From Marisediminicola senii (GTDB taxonomy: Bacteria > Actinomycetota > Actinomycetes > Actinomycetales > Microbacteriaceae): a stretch of 60,466 nucleotides of DNA. The notes under the pieces were generated by a model, which saw only the letters and a program-made list of their open reading frames with translations, was not told the origin of the DNA and searched no databases. Both the position numbers and the translations under genes were made by a program. Location of the stretch: the NCBI RefSeq assembly GCF_011057645.1, contig NZ_JAALGE010000012.1:1-60466 (forward strand), in the 5' to 3' direction. Positions 9,565 through 18,212 of the stretch are shown piece after piece. Positions within the stretch are counted from its first letter, which is position 1. Every line of letters begins with the position of its first letter.

Positions 9565-11195
9565 GGTGTCCGTTCCGGGGTCGCGGTGGGTGCCTCGGTA
9601 GAGCGTGCGCCCTGGCGCCGGGATGCATGCCGCGGCACGGATTGCCCCTCGAAGAGCTGGGTCACTGTCGGGGCCATTACCGCCAGCGCAACTCCGAGGG
9701 CACCCAGGAGGCAGAGCACCACTGACGGGAGCCACCCGAGCGGCGGATACCACTCTGGCGTGACGAGCGCGTTCAGGAAGCTGCCGTCGACTCCCACCAC
9801 GTAGCGTCGCAGAACGTAGAGGAATGCCGCGATGTGGGCGACAGTGAGGGCCACCGTCCCGGCGACCAGCGCCCACAGGCCTAGACGGTGTGGGGTTCGA
9901 CGCACGGTGGTCGCCGTTGCCAGGGTCGCGACGATGATGAGGGTGGCGAACAGTGGCAGGGAGTACCTGCCCTGCCAGATGTAGCCGTAGTCCGCAGCGG
10001 TCGGGGCCTGGATGATCGCGGGCAGCAGAACCAGCGTTGCGAGGCTGATGAGAACCGCAGCCATGCGCCGACCGCGGACAACGAGAAGGGCGCCAGCGAT
10101 GGTGACGCCGATGAGGAGGAGCCAGACGGCATGGATCCATCCCGGAACCTGGGTGTCGAGCCAGCCGAAGGTCGCGATGAACTGTCGGGCATAATCCAGC
10201 GAGTTGCCGAGTGTCGTGAGAAATGCCGTCGCCGGATCATCGCGTTCTGCACCGGACGATGGAATGAACCCGGCGTTTAGGCCGATGCCCAGAGTCCAGA
10301 ATGCACCGAGACCAGCCACGGCGAGTGCGGGAACCGCCATGACGATGACAGCCCGACGACGGATGAAAGCGACGGCGTGGGGCCAGCCGACGGCGGTGAT
10401 GACGGCGATGGCTGCGAGCGCCAGGTACAGCGGTGACGTGGCGCGGAGGTTGGCGACCAGCGCGGCCGACGCGGCGACCCCCGCTATCGCGGCGAGCGGC
10501 GCACGCCGCGAGGAGAGGGCCAGCCAGAGGCACGCGACGAATGCGGCTGTTCCTGCCGCCTCCACCCCATTCGGGTTGATCACCCCGCCGAGGAAGTAGA
10601 CCATCGGGGTGAATGCGACGAGCAGCCCTCCCGCAGCGTATGGGGCGGCCGAAATCCGTCGAACGGCCCAGAGGGTACCGGTGAGGAACAGTGCCGTCAG
10701 GACCGAGCTGGCAATCCTCATGCCATAGACCGCGATCTCGCCGGAGAGGAAGAGTGATGGCCATCCCACGAGCACGTAGTACAGCGGGTTGTACGATCCG
10801 ACGCCGGTTTCGACCACGACGTCAGCCGCCGGTGCGTCTGACAGGGACGGCGCACAGGCTGCGGATCGCTCGGCATTGAATGCAAAGCACGTGCGCTCTC
10901 CTCCGACGTCGGAGACATTCGCGGGGAGTACGAACTGCTCGATTCCCGGATTCACCGTCGCGGTTCCGGTCCACATGCCGCGGGCCGAGGCGGCGGCCTT
11001 CATGATGTGTCCTGATTCGTCTGGGCCGCCGGAGATCGGGGTGGCGAGTGACCAGGCGGAGCACGCGAGGAAGAATGCGATGAAGGCAATCGTGAGGGCC
11101 GCCCACGGCCGCGCCACCGTGCGACCTGCCGAGTGCCGGGCCGCCGAGAGCCCACCGTCGGTGCGCGGCACCTGACTGAGCTGGGCGGCCCTCAT
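9561..11195 (-). CDS. DUF2142-like polytopic membrane protein
   Basis: A 544-residue membrane protein. After the first helix, SGGPDESGHIMKA near residue 52 gives the PDExxH motif of DUF2142 membrane proteins, which sit in polysaccharide loci and are predicted GT-C-like glycosyltransferases. Many hydrophobic segments follow, with the last near the C-terminus. The ATG at 11195 overlaps the preceding gene's TGA as ATGA. It forms a coupled trio with the genes on either side. Substrate is unknown. Confidence 0.7.
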   Translation of the reverse strand: MRAAQLSQVPRTDGGLSAARHSAGRTVARPWAALTIAFIAFFLACSAWSLATPISGGPDESGHIMKAAASARGMWTGTATVNPGIEQFVLPANVSDVGGERTCFAFNAERSAACAPSLSDAPAADVVVETGVGSYNPLYYVLVGWPSLFLSGEIAVYGMRIASSVLTALFLTGTLWAVRRISAAPYAAGGLLVAFTPMVYFLGGVINPNGVEAAGTAAFVACLWLALSSRRAPLAAIAGVAASAALVANLRATSPLYLALAAIAVITAVGWPHAVAFIRRRAVIVMAVPALAVAGLGAFWTLGIGLNAGFIPSSGAERDDPATAFLTTLGNSLDYARQFIATFGWLDTQVPGWIHAVWLLLIGVTIAGALLVVRGRRMAAVLISLATLVLLPAIIQAPTAADYGYIWQGRYSLPLFATLIIVATLATATTVRRTPHRLGLWALVAGTVALTVAHIAAFLYVLRRYVVGVDGSFLNALVTPEWYPPLGWLPSVVLCLLGALGVALAVMAPTVTQLFEGQSVPRHASRRQGARSTEAPTATPERTP

Positions 11196-13219
11196 CGGCG
11201 CGGCCCAGATTCGTCGATGACCTCGTAGATGCGCATTGTCGACGGCCCCTCGGTGGCGACGGCGACCTCGCCGAGGCATTCCTGCGAACCGAGGTCGAGG
11301 TCGGACAACACGAACTCCACGTTCTCCCCGGCGAAGTCGCTGCACGAGTCGAACGTCACGACGATCTGGTCGCGCACCGGGTTGAGCACGGTGGGCTCAC
11401 CGTCGGCTATCGCCCAGTTGACGTTGGCGAGCCGGTTCCACTGCTCCTCGTACTCACCGGTCGGGTCGATGGCGTCCCACATCTCCTCCGGCGGGTAGGT
11501 CTGTACGCCGTTATATGCCGGCACGCCGCTCTGCACGAGCACGGCCGTCGGCACGTATCCGCCGATGCCGACCCAGCGCCCGTCCGGGTCCGCCGCCGAG
11601 ATGGCCGCGACGTCTTCACCGACGTCGGTCTCCCGCAGGTCGAAGACCCCGTCGTACAGCGGGTTGACGCCCCACGCCACGATCGCGGTGGCACCCAGCA
11701 GGCTCAGGCTCGCCAGCAGCGGGCGGGCCCGGCTCGCGGCCAGCACGGCGAGCGCGAGCAGCACGGTGCTGACCACCCAGGCGCGGCCGGCGGCGGGTAT
11801 CTGCGATCCGTCGCCCGTGAGCGATGCCGACACGATCAGACTGGCGGCCACGGCGAGCAGCGCCGACAGCACGGCGATGACCCACGGCACCCGGCGGCGC
11901 TCCGCCTGCAGCCGGCGCAGCAGCAGCACGAGGCCGACGACGCCGGCGATGACGAAGAACATCCTGATGCGCGCGGGGCTCGTGCGGTCGATGAGCACCA
12001 GGTGGGCCACGGCATCCCAGGCGGGCAGCAGCAGGAATGCTCCGACGAAGAGAATGGATGCGACGACCGCGACGATGCGCAGGTCGCGGCTACGACGGTC
12101 TGCCGATGCGCGCCGCGACGCCGCCCAGAGCAACGCGGGAATGAGGAACACCGCGAGCATGAGCGGAGCGGCCGCCTCCGACTGGTTGGGGGCCAGTGGC
12201 GCCGACAGGTCGTAGAGCAGCACCCGCTGGAACGGCGCACTGAACAGCGCGACCGCCTCGTCGACGGTGTCGAGCTGCCCGGGAACCTCGAGCCGCTCCC
12301 CCGGGTACACGGTCGAGGTGACGGCGTCGACGGTGTCGAGCCGCGTGACGACCCAGAGAGCGAGCACTCCCGCCGCGGCCACGGCCGCGATGGCCAGCGG
12401 CACAAGCGGGCGCAGCACCCGCCACAGGCTGCCGCGGCCTCCTGGCCACTGCTGCGCCATCGCACCGACCGCGAAGAACAGCACGGCGATCACCGCGGGC
12501 ACCATGAACGGCACGTAGATGCTCATCGCCATGGCTACCGCCACGTATCCGCTTGCCGCGGCCAGCGTCCAGTTCACCCAGCGTCGCCGCGTTCGGTACG
12601 CGCACACGATGGTGGTCATGGTGAGGAACGCGAAGGCGAGCGGCCACAGCGTGGTGGGCAGCAGCCACCACTGCACGATCGGCGACAGCAGCATGCCAAC
12701 GGCGATGGCGAGCGCCGAGAATGGATGCCGCGGCAGCAGGCTCACCACGAACAGGTAGCCCGCCACCACGACCGCCAGCACGGGCAACCACCAGCGCACG
12801 GCCATTCCGCTGTCGAGGGAGAGGAACAGGAACCCGATGACGTGCGGCCGGAATGCCGTCGACCAGTCGGAGGTGGGGAGGTCGTTCTGGATGGTCGCGT
12901 CCATCCCCCCGGGGAGGGTCTGGTTCACGACCGGGAAGCCCTGCTGCACCTGCGACACGATCCAGCTGGACTGCACGAGCCATTCGTCGCTGCGGATGCC
13001 GCGCGCCTCCCCCGCGATGAGCGCGGGGTCGACGCCGAGGCCGAAGGTCTCCCAGTAGACCCCGCCGGAGGTTCCCGAGATACCGAGGGCGATGAGCACT
13101 ACGGCCGCGACGATCAGAAGCGACGGGATCACCGTGACGACGGCGAGGTTCGGCAGCCCGGACGCCCTCGGCTCGACCCACCGGTTAACCGCGTCGCGGA
13201 GGCGAGCGTGCCGTGGCAC
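11192..13219 (-). CDS. large polytopic membrane protein of actinobacterial glycan loci
   Basis: About 675 residues. Around a dozen hydrophobic segments from residue 30 to about 530 are followed by a C-terminal extracytoplasmic domain of about 150 residues that has two Cys (FDSCSDF and SQECLGE). ARGIRSDEWLVQ near residue 72, between the first helices, resembles the acidic loop of GT-C-like transferases. I recognise the general architecture but not a defined activity. I prefer the GTG at 13219 because GGAGG lies four bases upstream; a GTG at 13276 would add 19 residues but overlap the previous gene and lacks a ribosome site. Confidence 0.65.
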   Translation of the reverse strand: MPRHARLRDAVNRWVEPRASGLPNLAVVTVIPSLLIVAAVVLIALGISGTSGGVYWETFGLGVDPALIAGEARGIRSDEWLVQSSWIVSQVQQGFPVVNQTLPGGMDATIQNDLPTSDWSTAFRPHVIGFLFLSLDSGMAVRWWLPVLAVVVAGYLFVVSLLPRHPFSALAIAVGMLLSPIVQWWLLPTTLWPLAFAFLTMTTIVCAYRTRRRWVNWTLAAASGYVAVAMAMSIYVPFMVPAVIAVLFFAVGAMAQQWPGGRGSLWRVLRPLVPLAIAAVAAAGVLALWVVTRLDTVDAVTSTVYPGERLEVPGQLDTVDEAVALFSAPFQRVLLYDLSAPLAPNQSEAAAPLMLAVFLIPALLWAASRRASADRRSRDLRIVAVVASILFVGAFLLLPAWDAVAHLVLIDRTSPARIRMFFVIAGVVGLVLLLRRLQAERRRVPWVIAVLSALLAVAASLIVSASLTGDGSQIPAAGRAWVVSTVLLALAVLAASRARPLLASLSLLGATAIVAWGVNPLYDGVFDLRETDVGEDVAAISAADPDGRWVGIGGYVPTAVLVQSGVPAYNGVQTYPPEEMWDAIDPTGEYEEQWNRLANVNWAIADGEPTVLNPVRDQIVVTFDSCSDFAGENVEFVLSDLDLGSQECLGEVAVATEGPSTMRIYEVIDESGPRR

Positions 13220-13251
13220 GCTGCCTCCGCGGGCGGTTATGGGTGGTGTTG

Positions 13252-15372
13252 CTATGGCACGGTCACTGTCTGGCACCCGAGAAGGCTATTCGTTCCCTGG
13301 GCGACATTGATGCCATACGCGCACACGTTCTGCGATCCCCGCGTGCCGGCGAACCTGGTGTCGATTCCGTGCTGGTTGCCGAACTTCGGGTAGACCCCGC
13401 CGACGTCGGGACGGAACGTGTTCGCGGTGGTGACCGCGACCGGGCGCCCGTTCGAGTACACGTGCACGTCGATGGCGCCCGTGGTGTCGGGGTCGATGGT
13501 CCAGCCACGTACCCGGATGTCGTTGCCCTCGACCGCGGCATCCATTCCGCCGAACGGCGACAGGTCGACGACGGTCACCGTCTGGCAGCCGAGCAGCGTG
13601 TTCTCGCCGCGGCTGATGTTGATGCCGTAGGCGCAGACGTTCTGCACGCCGGGCGCCAGCGCGAACGTGGCGTTGATGCCGTGCGCCGCCCCGAACTTGG
13701 GGTGCGCGCGGCCGACGTCCGGCCGGTTGGCCGAGGCGGTGGTCACGCCGACGGCCTTGCCGTTGGCGTAGACGTGCACGGCGATGGGTGCGGTGGTTTC
13801 GGGGTCGATGGTCCACCCGTTGACCGTGATCGAGCGGTGCGCGGTGGTGACGTCCATGCCACCGAACGGGGCGAGGTTGTCGACGTTCACCGTCTGGCAG
13901 CCGAGGTTCACGTTGAAGCCCTTGCCGGTGTTGAGCGCCGTCGCGCAGACGCGCCGTGCCCCGGGGTTCGCCTGCACCGTGTAGTTGATGCCGTGCAGCG
14001 GCCCGGCTTGCGGGTGAGCCCGGCCGACGTCTGGCCGGTTGGCGTTGGCCTTGGTGCGCCCGACGGCGACGCCGTCGACCGTGACGTCGACGTCGATCGC
14101 CGCGTTGGTCTCCGGGTCGATGGTCCAGCCGTTCACGGTGATGGCGCCGGAATACTGGGTGGAGAACGCGTTCATCCCCCCGTACGGCGACTTGCTCACG
14201 ACCGAGATGACCTGGCACCCGAGCAGGGTGTTGTCCTCGCCGGTGGCGTCGATTCCATAGGCGCAGACGTTGTAGCGCCCGGTGGCGACGGTGATGGCGG
14301 TGTTGATGCCGTGGTTGTTGCCGTAGCGCGGGTAGGCGGCGCCGACGTCGGGACGGCTGGCGTTCGCCGTGGTCACCGCCGCGGCCTTGCCGTCGACGTA
14401 GACGTGCACGCCGATCGGGGTGGTGACGTCGGGGTCGATCGCCCAGCCGTTGACCTGGATCTGTCCGTTGTCATTCTGCGTGGCATCCATGCCCCCGATG
14501 GGCTTGACGCCGTCGGTGGACGACCCGAACCAGTCGGTGAACAGGCGCCAGAAGTTGCGGTTTCCGTAGCTCGAGCACCCGTCGCCGGAGCCGTACAGGT
14601 TGCCGAGCGATGCGCCGTTGGGCACGTACGGGGTGTAGATGTACAGCCCGGCGGTGGCCTGGTTGCGGATGGTCACGTTGGTTGAGCCGCACGAGGCGCT
14701 CGGGTGGTAGCCGACGGCGACCGTGGTTCCCGCGCGGTATCGCCAGCTGGACGGCGTCGCCGCATAGGTCTTGAATTGCGCGGCGGCAGAGTAGACCTGG
14801 TTGAAGAAGCCGTAGAAGTTGGTGTCGCAGGCGGCCGTGTCCGGGCAGCCGAAGCCGGTCGCGATGCGGTACTTGCTCTCGGTCGGCGCCGTGGCGGTGA
14901 CGAGCCCCTGCTCCTTCTCGAGCAGCACGAGCAGCACCTTCTGGCTGATGCCGCAGGCCCGGCCGACGGTGTAGACGACCTGCGCCGCGGTCTGGTTCTT
15001 CGAGGCCGGGATGGCCTGGCAGCGGTCGGCGCGTGCCGCGCGCTCCGGGATGTCGGTGCGGTACGACTTCATGCAGGTCGGGCCTGTGGTCGCCCGGCAG
15101 GTCGCAACCCGGTTGTTGAGGAACGACTGCACCTCGTTGACGCCCATGGCCGTTCCGTCGTAGAACTTGGCGTCGCTGATGATCATGCCGGCGTCGAAGT
15201 CGCTCGCGTCCGCCGCTTCAGCGCGGTCCGTTCCCCCCGCCACGGTGAGCATCGACACGGCGACGACGAGCGCGGCGGCGAATGCCACCCAGCGCCTCGC
15301 CGAACGCATGACGGTATGTCTCGTGACCATCCCCCCGGATGCCCACGCCGAATTGTCCCCCGAATTACCCAT
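13252..15372 (-). CDS. secreted surface protein with four C-terminal repeats
   Basis: A 706-residue exported protein. A signal peptide lies at about 22-54 (hydrophobic core AAALVVAVSMLTVAG, then AEA). A Cys-containing N-terminal domain (to about 290) includes LLVLLEKEQGLV and GFGCPDT. It is of a type common in actinobacterial secreted proteins, some annotated as haemagglutinins. Residues 300-706 are four repeats of about 104 residues, each beginning GGMD/GGMN, then GWxIDP, RPDVG, HGI and VCAYGI-LLGC. One Cys pair per repeat suggests disulfide-stabilised beta domains. The ATG at 15372 has GGGGGAG nine bases upstream. A ligand is unknown; wall glycan or host binding is an inference. Confidence 0.75.
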   Translation of the reverse strand: MGNSGDNSAWASGGMVTRHTVMRSARRWVAFAAALVVAVSMLTVAGGTDRAEAADASDFDAGMIISDAKFYDGTAMGVNEVQSFLNNRVATCRATTGPTCMKSYRTDIPERAARADRCQAIPASKNQTAAQVVYTVGRACGISQKVLLVLLEKEQGLVTATAPTESKYRIATGFGCPDTAACDTNFYGFFNQVYSAAAQFKTYAATPSSWRYRAGTTVAVGYHPSASCGSTNVTIRNQATAGLYIYTPYVPNGASLGNLYGSGDGCSSYGNRNFWRLFTDWFGSSTDGVKPIGGMDATQNDNGQIQVNGWAIDPDVTTPIGVHVYVDGKAAAVTTANASRPDVGAAYPRYGNNHGINTAITVATGRYNVCAYGIDATGEDNTLLGCQVISVVSKSPYGGMNAFSTQYSGAITVNGWTIDPETNAAIDVDVTVDGVAVGRTKANANRPDVGRAHPQAGPLHGINYTVQANPGARRVCATALNTGKGFNVNLGCQTVNVDNLAPFGGMDVTTAHRSITVNGWTIDPETTAPIAVHVYANGKAVGVTTASANRPDVGRAHPKFGAAHGINATFALAPGVQNVCAYGINISRGENTLLGCQTVTVVDLSPFGGMDAAVEGNDIRVRGWTIDPDTTGAIDVHVYSNGRPVAVTTANTFRPDVGGVYPKFGNQHGIDTRFAGTRGSQNVCAYGINVAQGTNSLLGCQTVTVP
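15328..15341. promoter_or_regulatory. C-tetrad-centred inverted repeat in a gene start
   Basis: CATCC-CCCC-GGATG is a perfect 5-bp inverted repeat around four C. It lies inside the first codons of the secreted repeat protein. Two related elements flank the start: an AATT-bounded TCCCCCGA at 15351-15366 and 15381-15392. Confidence 0.4.
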
Positions 15373-15380
15373 ATTTTTAA

Positions 15381-15392
15381 ACTCCCCCGAGT
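15381..15392. promoter_or_regulatory. C-tetrad-centred inverted repeat in leader; overlaps ribosome site
   Basis: ACTC-CCCC-GAGT is a 4-bp inverted repeat around four C. On the minus strand its GGGGGAG is the ribosome site for the ATG at 15372, so protein or RNA structure here would control translation or early transcription. A perfect TTGACA (15418-15423, minus strand) lies 19 bases from GATAAC (15393-15398), a possible but long-spaced promoter directly upstream. Confidence 0.4.
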
Positions 15393-15481
15393 GTTATCCC
15401 TAGAAGCATACGGGGCGTGTCAAGGGCGGCCCAGGTTGCGGCCGCCCTCGGGGGCGAAATGCGCCGAGCCCGCGCATACCC

Positions 15482-15510
15482 CTGACCACCCCCGCGGGGT
15501 CGGATACGCT
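15482..15510 (+). promoter_or_regulatory. sigma-70-like promoter for two-domain glycosyltransferase
   Basis: CTGACC (15482-15487) and TACGCT (15505-15510) are separated by exactly 17 bases. The spacer contains the 10-bp palindrome CCCCGCGGGG (15490-15499), a plausible operator. It would give a leader of about 57 bases before the GTG at 15574. Confidence 0.45.
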
Positions 15511-15573
15511 GAACCGACCGATCAGCCCCCCGCCTTCGGCGAGACGGGTTCGACCCTTCCTGGAGTACATCTG

Positions 15574-18120
15574 GTGCAGCGCACAACTTCCGACCGTGTT
15601 TCGGTCGTCATCGTCAATTTCCGGGGCGTCGACGACACCCTCGAATGCCTCGACCACCTCAGCCGCGTCGACTGGCCGCGCGAGCAGCTCGAGGTCATCG
15701 TGGTCGAAAACGGCTCAGGGGGGGACAACCTGGCCCGCCTCCAGGCCGCGACAGCGGGCGACGACACCGTGCGCGTCGTCGAATCGACGGAGAACCTGGG
15801 CTTCACCGGGGGCAGCAACCTGGGTGCACGCGAGGCCACCGGATCGATCGTTGCCTTTCTCAACAGCGACGCGAAGCCTGACGTCAACTGGATTCGCGCC
15901 GCCATCGGACAGTTCGCGGTCAGCCCCACCGTCGCCGCGGTCGGCAGCAAGGTGCTCGACTGGGACGGCACGTCGATCGACTTCGTCACCGGCAGCCTCA
16001 CCTGGTTCGGAATGGGGTACAAGGAGCACGTGACCGAGAAGGACGACGGCCGCTTCGACGAGCCGAAGGACCTGCTCTTCGGCACTGGATCCGCGCTGTT
16101 CGTCCGTGCCGACGTCTTCGCGCAGGTGGGCGGCTTCGACGAGAAGCTATTCATGTTCTACGACGATGTCGACCTCGGCTGGCGACTCAACCTGCTCGGC
16201 TACCGCGTGCGGTTCGCACCGGAATCCGTCGTGCAGCACAAGCATCACGGATCGATGCGCAGCTTCGGCCAGTACCGCGAGATGTACCTGCTCGAGCGCA
16301 ACGCGCTGTACCTCATGTACAAGAACCTGTCGGAGGAGAACCTCGGATCGTTCCTCCCCGCGGCCATGTCGATGCTCGCGCGCCGCGCCGTCGCCAAGAG
16401 CGGGCTCGACTCCGAGATGTTCGACATCCGCCGCTTCACTGGCGCCGATGACGAGTTCGACCCCGACATCCCGGTCGCCAAGGAAACCGTCGCCGGCCTG
16501 TTCGCGCTCGACCGCTTCGTCTCCGACGTCGCCGAACTCGCTCCGGTGCGCGCCGACCTGCAGGCCCGCCGCACCAAGACCGACCGTGAGCTGTTCCGCC
16601 TGTTCGGCGACATGTTCCGGCCGCTGTTCGACCACCCGTCGTTCCTCGGTGGGCTCAGCGACGTCACCGGCGCCTTCGATATCGGCGGGGCGACCGAGCG
16701 CCGCAACGTGCTGGTTATCACCGGCGATGCGATCGGGCACAAGATGGCCGGGCCCGCGCTTCGGGCCTGGAAGGTCAGCGAGGCCCTCGCGGCACACAAC
16801 AACGTGCGCCTGGTCTCGTGGAACCGCGCCAACCGGGCATCCACCACCTTCGAGGTCGACCGGGTGCCGCTCGGCAACGAGCGCGCGATGGGCGTGCACG
16901 AGGAGTGGGCCGACGTCATCATCTTCCAGGGCCACGCAATGCACCACTTCGCCGTGATCCGCGAGACGAAGAAGATCATGGTCGTCGACCTGTACGACCC
17001 GATGCACCTCGAGCAGCTCGAGCAGGGCCGCGAATGGGGAACCGACCAGTGGCGTGCGCAGGTGTCGTCGGCCACCGACGTGCTCAACCAGCAGCTGCTG
17101 CGCGGAGACTTCTTCCTCTGCGCATCCGAGCGCCAGCGCCTGTTCTGGCTCGGGCAGCTCGCCGGCCTCGGCCGCATCAACCCCGACACCTACTCGTCGG
17201 ACGAGAACCTGCGCGAGCTGATCGCGATCGCCCCGTTCGGCATGGACTCCAAGGACCCGGAGCACACCCGTGATGCCATTCGCGGCGTCGTGCCCGGCAT
17301 CGGCCATGACGACAAGGTCGTGATCTGGGGCGGGGGCATGTACAACTGGTTCGACACCCTCACCCTGGTGCGGGCGATCGCCAAGCTCGCCGAGACCCGG
17401 CCGGACGTTCGCCTGTTCTTCCTCGGCGTCGCGCACCCCAACCCCGACGTGCCAGAGATGGCCATCGTGTCGAAGACCCGCGAACTCGCCGACCGCCTCG
17501 GCGTCGCCGGCAAGAACGTGTTCTTCAACGAGCAGTGGGTGCAGCTCGACGACCGGCAGAACTACCTGCTCGAAGCCGACCTCGGCGTGAGCACGCACTT
17601 CGACCACATCGAGACGACGCTGTCGTTCCGCACCCGCATCCTCGACTACATGTGGGCCAAGCTGCCGATCGTCACCACGCGTGGCGACAGCTTCGGTGAC
17701 CTCGTCGCCTCGGACGGCCTCGGCGTGGCCGTGGTGGAGCGCGACGTCGACGGCCTCGCCGCGGCGATTGAGAGCATGCTCTACGACGAGGAGGCCATCG
17801 CCGCCGCGCGCGAGGCGGTCGGCGTCGTGCGCCAGGAGTTCACCTGGGAGAAGGCGCTCGCCCCGCTGGTCGCGTTCTGCCACGACCCCCAGCCCGCCCC
17901 TGACCGAGTCATCACCAACACCACCAGCACCGCCAAGCGCGGCCGGGGTCGCGCGTCGACCGATCAGGATGCCGCCGCGCTCTACCACGAGATCGGCACC
18001 ATGCCGAAGGGCATTGCGCGCGACATCGCCCTGGCGCGGCACTACGTGCAGCAGGGCGGCGTGGTGTCGCTCGGCTCAAAGGCGCTCAGCCGCCTCGGCA
18101 TCCGCCGCACCCCGAGCTAG
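15574..18120 (+). CDS. two-domain glycosyltransferase (GT2 + GT-B), paralogue
   Basis: An 848-residue protein with the same layout as the product of 4107-6581. The GT2 domain spans about 8-240 (VSVVIVNFRG, ENGSGGD, NSDAKPD, FYDDVDLGWRL). The GT-B-like domain spans about 375-765 (IWGGGMYNWFDTLTL, EADLGVSTHFDHIETT, FRTRILDYMWAKLP near 685). The GTG at 15574 is chosen because GGAG lies eight bases before it; the long upstream open frame is a shadow of the divergent gene. It probably adds two sugars to the same or a related glycan. A strong terminator follows. Confidence 0.85.
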   Translation: MQRTTSDRVSVVIVNFRGVDDTLECLDHLSRVDWPREQLEVIVVENGSGGDNLARLQAATAGDDTVRVVESTENLGFTGGSNLGAREATGSIVAFLNSDAKPDVNWIRAAIGQFAVSPTVAAVGSKVLDWDGTSIDFVTGSLTWFGMGYKEHVTEKDDGRFDEPKDLLFGTGSALFVRADVFAQVGGFDEKLFMFYDDVDLGWRLNLLGYRVRFAPESVVQHKHHGSMRSFGQYREMYLLERNALYLMYKNLSEENLGSFLPAAMSMLARRAVAKSGLDSEMFDIRRFTGADDEFDPDIPVAKETVAGLFALDRFVSDVAELAPVRADLQARRTKTDRELFRLFGDMFRPLFDHPSFLGGLSDVTGAFDIGGATERRNVLVITGDAIGHKMAGPALRAWKVSEALAAHNNVRLVSWNRANRASTTFEVDRVPLGNERAMGVHEEWADVIIFQGHAMHHFAVIRETKKIMVVDLYDPMHLEQLEQGREWGTDQWRAQVSSATDVLNQQLLRGDFFLCASERQRLFWLGQLAGLGRINPDTYSSDENLRELIAIAPFGMDSKDPEHTRDAIRGVVPGIGHDDKVVIWGGGMYNWFDTLTLVRAIAKLAETRPDVRLFFLGVAHPNPDVPEMAIVSKTRELADRLGVAGKNVFFNEQWVQLDDRQNYLLEADLGVSTHFDHIETTLSFRTRILDYMWAKLPIVTTRGDSFGDLVASDGLGVAVVERDVDGLAAAIESMLYDEEAIAAAREAVGVVRQEFTWEKALAPLVAFCHDPQPAPDRVITNTTSTAKRGRGRASTDQDAAALYHEIGTMPKGIARDIALARHYVQQGGVVSLGSKALSRLGIRRTPS

Positions 18121-18148
18121 CCTGGGTCGGCTCCGGCCGGGAATGACG

Positions 18149-18181
18149 AAAGGCTGGGCGCATCTCTCGCGCCCAGCCTTT
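18149..18181. terminator. intrinsic bidirectional terminator
   Basis: A perfect 13-bp stem (18149-18161 with 18169-18181) with loop ATCTCTC and a T-run on the plus strand and A-run on the other side. It sits between the convergent gene ends at 18120 and 18213 and can stop transcription from both sides. Confidence 0.9.
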
Positions 18182-18212
18182 TCGCGTACCCGGTAGCCCG
18201 GTCCTGCGGTGC

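Noticed and set aside
15399-15423. TTGACA-TATGCT as a promoter for the secreted repeat protein
   Set aside because: The two boxes are only 7 bp apart; only a 19-bp spaced GATAAC is possible, so the promoter is left as tentative.
16147-18042. 631-codon minus-strand open frame opposite the second two-domain glycosyltransferase
   Set aside because: Shadow frame without motifs; the plus-strand protein is strongly conserved with its paralogue.
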